Part shown: in pieces, positions 7,721 through 14,539 of the stretch
How the letters are laid out: each line of letters begins with the position of its first letter
Numbering within the stretch: the first letter of the stretch is position 1
Origin: Acanthaster planci
Taxonomy: Eukaryota; Echinodermata; Asteroidea; Valvatida; Acanthasteridae
Length of the DNA stretch: 14,539 nucleotides
Assembly (NCBI RefSeq): GCF_001949145.1
Contig: NW_019091729.1
Span: 160,015-174,553, forward strand
Reading direction: 5' to 3'
Translations under genes and position numbers: made by a program
The notes under the pieces: generated by a model
Seen by the model: the letters and a program-made list of their open reading frames with translations, nothing else
Database searches by the model: none
What the model was told of the DNA's origin: nothing

Positions 7721-10700
7721 CTGTATCAAATCACATCAACAAAAACAGTATCTTGATATAAAGAATGAAAAGCCAAGATTTCATTGCACTGGGTAAAAAA
7801 AGTTGAGAGAAAATGCAATGAAAAGATGGATTTGATGTAACAGCACGTTCGATAACAATCTGACTGATCAGTAACTGTGCAGACATAGTTGCAATACAGA
7901 CTTCTTTTATTAGCCCTTCAAGTGACAGTGCACCAGTCCTCTCTGGTGGGTGTACATACCTTGTTTTATCTTGTACCTTCTGTTTGATATCAGCCAATGA
8001 GTCACTGCTAATGTCTCTTTCCAGATACTCAGACAGCGTCTCAGTTGCATTCTCTAAATCTTTCTGATTTTCCTGAAATCCAAACAGCATCAACAAAACA
8101 GTGGAAAACCCAGGATTGCGATAAACCAACAGCAAAAATGTGTGACGTTGCATCTGACTCTAAATGTATTCTTTCAGTTGACTCATTTGTACCATATCTG
8201 TGGGACTTTGCCAAAAAGGTTACTCTATCCAAATTTTGTACTCAAACTGTACCCAAATCTAGGAACAAACTTTAGGACACGGTTGATTGAATTTTCAATA
8301 GGCCTAGGTACAAGTATCAATACAGAAAAAGTACCCAGGCAAACCTAGAGAAAAATATGAGCACCTGTTCCCGAAAAAAACTGTACCTCAAAAATGAGTG
8401 ACTGGTTGTTCTTCTTGAGATAGAAGGCGAATACATATGTATACATAAGGGTAGATCGGCACTGGCAGAGAACATCTACGGCCTTCTTGAGGAATTGTAC
8501 CTCAATCCAAGACATGTTATGCTGCTGCATGTCTTCCATCTTCTTCATAATTTGAGAGTACAGCTGCAAAACCGAACACAAACATGAAGTCAACAGTGAC
8601 CATTATTCCAAAATTTTTTTCACCTCTTTCAACGGTTGTCACAGCATAAATTAAGTCTCATAAAAATTAAAAAGCACTTTCTCCCCAAAGCACTTCCGAA
8701 GAGCCCAAAAAACTCTTATTTAAATGCTTCCGAAATTTTGTCAGTTCTTGGTATAAAAACGTTGACTTGAAAATAGTACTGTCAGTTTGTGCACAGAGAA
8801 GTTCTGGCCCGCTGGAGAACCAAACAGTGCCCTCAATGATTCTGCATGAAGCATGTACTATACTAGAGGAAATTCTCTAGACTATGATTGTGTACACGTA
8901 GCCTATGCCTCTAAGCAAGACGCATTTCTTGTAGCAGTGGCTACAACTCACCTTGTTCTCAAAGCGTAAACTCTGCATGTGGTTCATATAACGATTACAA
9001 TAGAATAAGTATCGTTCCAAGGCCTGCCTTGACCTCTGTACAAGGAAAACAAAAGAAGTAAGACATCCATCTTCTGAACAGCTTTGTGATTGTAAAGCTT
9101 GTTTCAACCGATCACGTTTAGTATCTGCATACATGTACATGTAGATGGCAGAATCTCTGAGAATGGGTGAAGCATCAGATGGGTGATAAATCCTTACCGC
9201 TTGAGCGTCCCTTGCTTTTTTAGCATCCTCCTCATCATATCTGTTACAGTTGTACCTGCCAATAGTAAGCAATAATAAGCAGTTGTTTTATCAATTCTTG
9301 GTCTTATCACTGTGAATTACATATGTGACTTTATTGAGTTTTTGCTAACATTTCTAATACCAATGCTTGGTCTTTTTATGAATACATGTATGTTTGCAAG
9401 TTTTGATGTGTGCTATACTAACACTGTCGTCTTTCAATACTACCTTCATCAAGCTTCTCCACTTGAAAGCACTTTGAGCTGTAGGTTGGCGGGTACACCA
9501 TGGAAACTACCGTATCTCTTAAGAGGTGTGGTTCTACTTCTCAGAACCACCCCTCTTCTGAAAAGTGTGCCTGCCAGCCTACAGCTAATGTAACTTCCAC
9601 CATGCAAAGCTTAAATCTCACTGAATACTCTTCATTCTATTCCTACTTAAGTGGTTAATAGTTTAAATACTATGAAACTATTTCTAATGTTTTCCACGAT
9701 ACCATAAATATCTTTGTATTAGTAAAGTACAATGATTGCAGCCAATTCTACTATATATTCAACTACACATTTAATACTATGCCTATACTCTTTTACTATT
9801 TCAATAAAATAACTACATACCTACAACTACAACCACCTACACAAGCACTATGACTTTTATTAAACTAAATGTGCGTCAACATTACCATGATGACCCATGT
9901 GGCTCCCAGGGACCAAGACAAACCCAACAGAAATCAGCCTGGAAGGAATAAAAGATGGCAACATATTCAGAGATGATTGCAGATCAACTCACAAAGCCTC
10001 AAACCTTTCCTGTCTTGCCATCTTCAGTCTTTTCTACTTCTTACCTTACAGTTTTGGTTACGACACACCATATGGTTACATCCTCCGTCCTTCTCGATGG
10101 TCACATGACACTTTGGACACTCTTTTGTGTTTGCTGATATCCAGTTGGAGGTTTCGCTGTCGTCGTCGCATTTTTTGATCCATTTCCTCAGCCACTGCAA
10201 TGGAACACAGGGAATTAAATTGGATGAAACATGGGTACAATTGATGGTTGACAGAGCTAAAGGCTCTGGGCACAAGGATGCCCTCACTGGTGACAAAGAG
10301 AAAAGGTAGGCCGGCACTTGACTGCCACTGGCTGTGTACCTTTCACTCACCCATAGGTACAAGTGAACTCAAATTAAAGTCAAGCATACTTCACAGCATA
10401 CACACTAGAGTGCTAGAGTACTCAAGCTGTACATGAGTATGTCCGATGGGACATTGTTAGGGTATGACAAATCATCATCTGTCTTTCATGTATGGAGTCA
10501 CAGTCAGGGAAATTACCGCATGCATACAGTCTTTTCATATGAAAGTCAATGCAAAATGGAATGTAAGTGATCTACATTGATTTCCTCAGCTCTTAACCCT
10601 AACCACCTAGGGTCTTTTAATTAGGACACACCCTCAGTCCTTAAAAGTCCTCCAACTGCCCCCATAAAAAATTGAATACAGCCTCAATCCTCCAAAATCC

Positions 10701-11502
10701 TCCAAAATTTCTTGAATATGTTCTGTGGAGGGGTGCCCATTGCCTCATGATGTTGAGGCAGTGTGAAATGTATCCTGCAGCAGTATGGAAGATTTCACAT
10801 ATACACATGTACTTGTATAATGTTGGCATGAATTTATGCACGGCTGAACATTCCAAACACAAGGTCTATTCCACAACCTTGAGACAATGCATCCTTCACA
10901 ATCAGCAAAGTAAGGGTGCCATGCAGCCTCAATTGTCTAAAATCCCCCCAAATCGCCTGAAGGATTTTGAAGGATTGAGGATGGTTAGGGTTAATGAACT
11001 CTCCTCCCACCTATGAGGTTGCAATGAAAGAGGCTTGACTTTGACTATGATTGACTATGTCAGCTCTTCTCCCTAAGAGTCAATAGCGCTGAATCACTGC
11101 TCTTTTAATGTGAGAATCAAACTACAATACCCCCCCTTAGCTGTCACCAACAGATTGCTGGACTCACCTTGCATTTGACAGGGTCATGCCAGTTTTCACC
11201 ACAGACAAAACTGAAAGACAAGAAAAAAAGACCAATCATTCCAACTTTATATGGCACAAGTACAATGCATTCTACTAAGAAATATAAAACAAATTTGTAA
11301 AAGGTGAAATTCCTAAGTGTCTGCTTACCAGCATATGTGACCGCAGGTGCATGTCACGGGCCGGACCTCTAGATGACTGGCTCTGAATGCATTAGGGCAG
11401 TCTGGTGCCGGACACCATCGCATTAGACGATTGCACTCTACAAAGCTGTTGGTGATCAAGTGCTGGTATTTTAACTTCACCTTGGCATCTTTGACTAGCT
11501 TC
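7639..11502 (-). CDS. ARIH1: ARIH1, RBR E3 ubiquitin ligase (partial; nine 3' coding exons)
   Basis: Joining 11502-11329, 11210-11168, 10194-10045, 9938-9886, 9255-9198, 9035-8952, 8563-8387, 8072-7960 and 7720-7639 gives 934 nt: one carried-over base, 310 codons and a TAG. All eight introns (106-973 nt) are GT-AG and every phase matches. The product aligns with animal ARIH1 without gaps except for one residue fewer at the C terminus, from human residue 247 onward: IBR, RING2 and Ariadne domain. RING1, the UBA-like region and the acidic N terminus are missing because their exons lie upstream of the window. ARIH1 receives ubiquitin from UBE2L3 on its catalytic RING2 cysteine and works with neddylated cullin-RING ligases (established for the family). 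The catalytic Cys (human C357), its neighbour His (H359) and the autoinhibitory Phe430, Glu431 and Glu503 equivalents are present. The Glu370 equivalent is Asp. The gene is convergent with the Ig receptor. Confidence 0.95.
7960..8072 (-). CDS. ARIH1: ARIH1 exon: Ariadne domain, autoinhibitory Glu
   Basis: 113 nt, starts in phase 0 (acceptor tttcag) and ends in phase 2 (donor gtatgt). Encodes [20 protein letters not shown], then [10 protein letters not shown]. The Glu in NATE corresponds to human Glu503, the third autoinhibitory contact residue. Reading past the donor gives unrelated residues and an early stop, which supports the splice site. Confidence 0.94.
8073..8386 (-). other. ARIH1: ARIH1 intron, 314 nt
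   Basis: GT-AG intron between the exons at 8387-8563 and 7960-8072. Nothing else is seen in it; overlapping short open frames are by-products of neighbouring exon sequence. Confidence 0.85.
8387..8563 (-). CDS. ARIH1: ARIH1 exon: central Ariadne domain
   Basis: 177 nt, 59 codons, phase 0 at both ends (acceptor gttttgcag, donor gtacag). Encodes [20 protein letters not shown], then [14 protein letters not shown] and [13 protein letters not shown]. This helical core is almost unchanged from vertebrate ARIH1. Confidence 0.96.
8564..8951 (-). other. ARIH1: ARIH1 intron, 388 nt
   Basis: GT-AG intron, AT-rich. No embedded RNA gene or repeat is recognised. Confidence 0.85.
8952..9035 (-). CDS. ARIH1: ARIH1 exon: Ariadne domain helix
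   Basis: 84 nt, 28 codons, phase 0 at both ends (acceptor ttgtacag, donor gtgagt). Includes [20 protein letters not shown]. The FE pair corresponds to human Phe430-Glu431, which hold the Ariadne domain against RING2 in the autoinhibited state. Confidence 0.95.
9198..9255 (-). CDS. ARIH1: ARIH1 exon: last RING2 ligand and start of Ariadne domain
   Basis: 58 nt; one base completes Trp, then [19 protein letters not shown]. The Cys of YNC is the last RING2 zinc ligand. Donor gcg|gtaagg, phase 0. Confidence 0.93.
9256..9885 (-). other. ARIH1: ARIH1 intron, 630 nt, with inverted repeat
   Basis: GT-AG intron. Its lower-coordinate half carries a nested hairpin at 9477-9586; the remainder is AT/CA-rich and shows nothing further. 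Confidence 0.85.
9477..9586. repeat. Nested imperfect inverted repeat in ARIH1 intron
   Basis: Outer arms 9477-9498 and 9565-9586 pair at 19 of 22 positions. Inner arms 9521-9535 (aagaggtgtggttct) and 9543-9557 pair at 14 of 15 around a 7-nt loop. A 22-nt stretch on one side and 7 nt on the other remain unpaired between the two stems. This is typical of a small MITE-like or foldback insertion; a structured RNA is possible but less likely given the asymmetric bulge. Confidence 0.75.
9886..9938 (-). CDS. ARIH1: ARIH1 exon: RING2 end
   Basis: 53 nt between acceptor tccttccag and donor gtaatg; encodes [17 protein letters not shown] and two bases of Trp. Zinc ligands C, C and H of RING2 are here. 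The second residue is Asp where human ARIH1 has Glu370, the position equivalent to parkin Glu444. Confidence 0.94.
10045..10194 (-). CDS. ARIH1: ARIH1 exon: RING2 with catalytic cysteine
   Basis: 150 nt, phase 0 at both ends (acceptor attgcag, donor gtaaga). Its 50 codons run from [18 protein letters not shown] to NQNCK. Zinc ligands CPKC, then GGCNHMVC, are present; the Cys in GGC (codon 39 of the exon) is the ubiquitin-accepting cysteine, equal to human C357, followed two residues later by His359. The exon is nearly identical to vertebrate ARIH1. Confidence 0.96.
10195..11167 (-). other. ARIH1: ARIH1 intron, 973 nt, with repeat element
   Basis: Largest complete intron in the window. Most of its centre (10593-10994) is bounded by inverted repeats and looks inserted; the flanks show no feature. 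Confidence 0.85.
10593..10994. mobile_element. Candidate MITE-like element with terminal and subterminal inverted repeats
   Basis: Ends ttaaccctaacca (10593-10605) and tggttagggttaa (10982-10994) are exact reverse complements. Subterminal arms 10682-10703 (cctcaatcctccaaaatcc and on) and 10959-10980 pair at 20 of 22 positions. Related CCTCA-rich units recur at 10631 and 10928. The 402-bp size, intronic site and absence of coding capacity fit a non-autonomous element. I do not see a certain target-site duplication; a short TTA/TAA at the edges cannot be separated from the arms. Confidence 0.5.
11168..11210 (-). CDS. ARIH1: ARIH1 exon: end of IBR
   Basis: 43-nt microexon between acceptor cttgtctttcag and donor gtgagt. 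It completes a split Cys codon and encodes [14 protein letters not shown], the highly conserved end of the ARIH1 IBR. It is too short to be seen as an open frame by itself and was found by splice-site and family match. Confidence 0.93.
11329..11502 (-). CDS. ARIH1: ARIH1 exon: end of RING1-IBR linker and most of IBR
   Basis: 174 nt between acceptor ctatag and donor gtaagc; it starts with the third base of a codon (probably Met) and ends in phase 2. It encodes [15 protein letters not shown], then SFVECN and RWCPAPDC, followed by TCTCGH. The IBR zinc cysteines are in place, but the stretch between CPAPDC and CTCGH differs at most positions from the vertebrate protein. The upstream exon is not found in the window. 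Confidence 0.92.
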
Positions 11503-12158
11503 CTATAGGTATAACAACGATAATCAATAAGAACAAAATCAAATGTTTAGATACGCAGGTTAAGAGTAGAAATAACAGCATTAATCAACATTCCCATGTC
11601 TAGTCCATCACAAAAATCCTGGGATCTTCTGTGATTATCAGTGCTAATGTGCTACAAGAGCTAACGATTGATTAAAAACATCTTTCCATGTTAGAATCTT
11701 TACAATACAAACTATTCATGAAGACCACTGCATCTATGATGCCAAAGGACACCTGACTGCTATCGACCAATCAAAAGCCTTGGTCTTTTTTGAGATGGAA
11801 ACTTCACAAATATACATCATGCACATAAGACGTCATCCCAAATTGACTATGCGTTCTTCTGTGTATTGTTTGCGTTTTTTCTGATCGGTCTGGCGTTACT
11901 CAGTAGGGGGGAAATTTGCAGACATGACGGAGGTGTGAGGTGAAGCGTGAGGGGTTTAATGAGCCGGGCGGCTGTGTGCCCTTTTGTCAATGAATTGTCA
12001 TGAATAAGCGAATAAGCATGATACATGTATCTCAGGACCTCATGAATACCAACAGCCGTTCTGCGGAAAAGACGTTCCCCCATTTCCAGTACCAACATTT
12101 ATTAAAGATGATGGGGTCGTTACGGTCGAACTTTTGCCAAACTTCGGTTTGTGTTGGG

Positions 12159-12200
12159 ACATGTACACGCATGTGCGTACGTACATGTGTTGTACATGTG
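12159..12200. repeat. Cluster of ACATGTAC/TGTACATG repeats
   Basis: acatgtacacgcatgtgcgt followed by acgtacatgtgttgtacatgtg: alternating purine-pyrimidine sequence with several overlapping palindromes (acatgt, gtacgtac, tgtaca). No coding signal. Confidence 0.6.
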
Positions 12201-13161
12201 GATGTGCAATGGTCAACACACATTGAGACATATTGGGGGCTTGCTATGAATGTGCCGTAGTACTTCCGTGTATAAATAATACATTAATATTGAATCTCCT
12301 TTTTCATCCCATATCCATAAGCAACTTTGATTTCAACAGTTTTACACGTTTTTCCAAAGTTCATTTAGGCATTACAATTCCATTGAATATTATCTTCGGA
12401 GGTGGTGTGACATTTTCCGAACGAGCTCACCAACCAAATGGTTATGTTTATACCAGGCTTGACCCAACAGAACGATCGTCGGATATGTGAAAACAGCAAA
12501 AACAGTACGTTCAGACAGAAATTTCCTAGTTTACAGGATACAAACTCAAACTGGATTTCGAGTGAATTGTGTTCTGTTTTTTTTTTTTACAAACTAGATA
12601 CAACTCCCAAACTGTGGCATTCGATATACATGTATTCCAAGGACCCTGATATCAAGTCTGCATTCTTTTCCAGGACGGCGACCGAGTCGCAATTTTGAAC
12701 TTTCCATTGGTCTTTTTTTCGAATGGATAACGGCATTTTATTTGAAATCTGCGAACAACTTATACATGTAGCTCTAGCAAAATTCTATCACAACATATAA
12801 ATACTACAATTTTGACCAAACTAAAGGAAAGATTGTTTGGCCCCTGTGTGCACCAACTCTTCGCCTGGCAAAATCTTTTTTTTCCTTCCGGAGTTGCCTT
12901 CGATCGAACACGAGTCCAACTGCGATCAGCATCCAATCAATATTTGTTTTGGACGTTTGACCTAATATGGAACGTAAAGGCGTGAATATTGGAGATTGGT
13001 ATACATAATGTCAGTCTGAATATGCATGTCCACAATTGGTGTAGTGAGAATTTCGTAATGTTCTGCAGCTGAAATGCTGTACCTTGTGTGTTCTTGGTGG
13101 GTTATTAGTGTATTCTCACCATGTGCGTTTTACATCATCATGTGATCTGGGGCCATCGGCA

Positions 13162-13198
13162 ATGTACTGTACATGTACTGTACCCGGTACATGTACCT
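13162..13198. repeat. TGTACATGTAC palindrome cluster
   Basis: Contains gtacatgtac (13169-13178) and the perfect palindrome ggtacatgtacc (13186-13197), so the two halves can pair with each other or fold by themselves. Confidence 0.65.
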
Positions 13199-14259
13199 GC
13201 TCTACGCACCATGTGTACTCGCACATTTGCCGAGCCTGGATATGGAATAAAATGTACTGAAACTTGTTTTCCATTTTTCGTTGTGTTGCTTTTTTGATAA
13301 CTTTTTAAGTACATTCTGTTTGCTACCAATACCATGCCATATCAAAGCTGAACATCCAAACTGACCAGTACATGTGTGGTTCAGTTTGGCTTGGTTCAAA
13401 AGTGCCATGTTCTATGATTTTGGGCTCGATCCGGCGGTTTGGCTACAGCACTAGCTGTCGCTTTCGAAAGGTTGTTTAGCCGCTGGTCTGTTTTCTTTGT
13501 TCCTTCACGTGACTGGGTATTTGCAGGTACCGTATATCTCATGCTCATAAAACTTTAAACTCAGAACAAACCTTGTAATTGTTCTGATGGCAGCACATTT
13601 TATGCTGTGACTTAGTTTATGAATGTCCGACAGCTTTCTGCCCTGCCTGTGGAATTTGTAAGATTTAAAAAATGTAAGTACATAATAGTGTCAGACAATC
13701 AGTGAAATCTTACAACAGAAATTCTGTCATTTTCAAAAAATTTTTTTCTCGGAAAATTTTAACTATTGCAACCGTTAACGGGAGCTTTTGCAAGAGTCTA
13801 TATTAATGGGTCATGTGCAAAATGCCAACGCGCCATCGGTTCACCTGAAGTCATTATTAGCTAATAAAATAGATAAAAAACCATAACCAATGACCTGAAA
13901 GAGAATTTGGACTGATCTGAAATTAAACTTTATTTAAGAAACTTTGGAAGTTTATCTCACGTAAATTATATCATCTCGGTTTCAACCCTCAAGATAATGG
14001 TATGATCCAAATCAATGATGACCTCTCCGAAGGAGCTCCGGGACCAGTTTTTCTCAAACAGAATCTCCACTCCAATATCGAGACATTAGCTTTTTGTAAT
14101 TTTTAAATCAGAGTAACTCACATGACCAAAACACAAGGATGCATGTGGTTACCACATTTGTTGACTTATGAAGTGTTAACGATGGGTGCTGATGATGTGC
14201 ACGTGAACGGTTTTGACTGACACACGCAGGCCTTCGTGTGAAAAGCTAACTATAGGCCT

Positions 14260-14317
14260 ACATGTACACGAACGTGGTCAATTGTGCACGTGTACATTAC
14301 ATGTACGGTACACGTGT
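14260..14317. repeat. ACATGTACA and CACGTG repeat cluster
   Basis: acatgtacacgaacgtgg is followed by gcacgtgtaca, acatgtac and tacacgtgtgg. tgtacacg and cgtgtaca are complementary, and two CACGTG hexamers are included. Microsatellite-like; a regulatory role is not shown. Confidence 0.55.
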
Positions 14318-14539
14318 GGTTGCGAAGTCACTGTGGTACTGTAGCAGTCAACTCACTGAAGGATGAATCGTTGGTTGTCAATTCTCAGGGTGCAGACCAC
14401 TAATTCAAGTGAGAATTTCTGACCAGCTCATTAGCATTAAAAGTGCCCCCACAGTATCTTTTGAAAAAGGAGGTTGTTTGGCCCCCCAAATGGTGAGATT
14501 GTGTAAATCGTTGCCAGGATCAACTCCCTGGGTCTTTGA

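Larger units (their letters stand above)
11503..14539 (-). other. ARIH1: Probable 5'-ward ARIH1 intron, no coding exon found
   Basis: The reading frame requires an upstream exon encoding RING1 that ends two bases into a codon. I searched this stretch on the minus strand for RING1 hallmarks (CQIC, CGHKFC, QCW, CPAxGC) and found none, so it is read as intron. It is AT-rich, with a T run near 12579-12590 and three clusters of CATGTAC-type repeats. Short open frames here have no recognisable domains. Confidence 0.55.

Noticed and set aside
10024-10362. 112-codon minus-strand open frame taken as a whole protein
   Set aside because: Only 10045-10194 matches ARIH1; residues before the acceptor and after the donor are translated intron.
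10593-10605. TAACCCTAACC as interstitial telomeric repeat
   Set aside because: Fewer than two units, and it is explained as one end of an inverted-repeat element.
14013-14110. ATGATGA as C box of a snoRNA
   Set aside because: No CTGA D box at a suitable distance and no terminal stem.
14341-14400. Possible minus-strand exon ending at cttca|gtgagt
   Set aside because: The donor-like site is decent, but the translation does not match ARIH1 N-terminal or RING1 sequence and no acceptor is evident.

Overview
This is a stretch of a metazoan nuclear genome. It contains a multi-exon gene with GT-AG introns, a large single-exon immunoglobulin receptor gene, long AT-rich noncoding DNA, and scattered palindromic CATGTACATG repeats and short inverted repeats. 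These repeats, together with the close match of one gene to animal ARIH1, suggest a marine invertebrate. A lancelet, hemichordate or echinoderm-like animal is my best guess and a mollusc is possible, but the species cannot be fixed from the sequence alone.

Layout: (1) 33-1790, plus strand, is a complete 585-residue type I membrane protein in one exon: signal peptide, three Ig-like domains, a Thr/Pro-rich stalk, one membrane span and a tail with seven tyrosines, several in ITIM, ITSM-like or Grb2-type settings. (2) 1791 to about 6640 is noncoding and holds a strong hairpin at 3148-3217, paired T/G tracts, a short direct repeat and a few palindromes. (3) 6641-11502, minus strand, holds the 3' end of an Ariadne-type RBR E3 ubiquitin ligase (ARIH1). 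I reconstructed nine coding exons whose splice sites and phases join exactly into 310 residues plus a stop codon. They cover the IBR domain, the catalytic RING2 domain and the autoinhibitory Ariadne domain, equivalent to human residues 247 to the end. (4) 11503-14539 looks like the first part of a large upstream ARIH1 intron. The exons for the N terminus, UBA-like region and RING1 are not in the window.

The two genes are convergent and have no evident functional link. The Ig receptor would act at the cell surface through tyrosine phosphorylation. ARIH1 works in the cytosol and nucleus with UBE2L3-type E2 enzymes and neddylated cullin-RING ligases. Two of the ARIH1 introns carry inverted-repeat elements that look like decayed MITE-type insertions.

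I found no previously undescribed multi-gene system. The points most worth a second look are the intronless ITIM-bearing Ig receptor with strong internal splice-donor sequences, the Glu-to-Asp change in the ARIH1 RING2 active site, and the structured intronic and intergenic elements.
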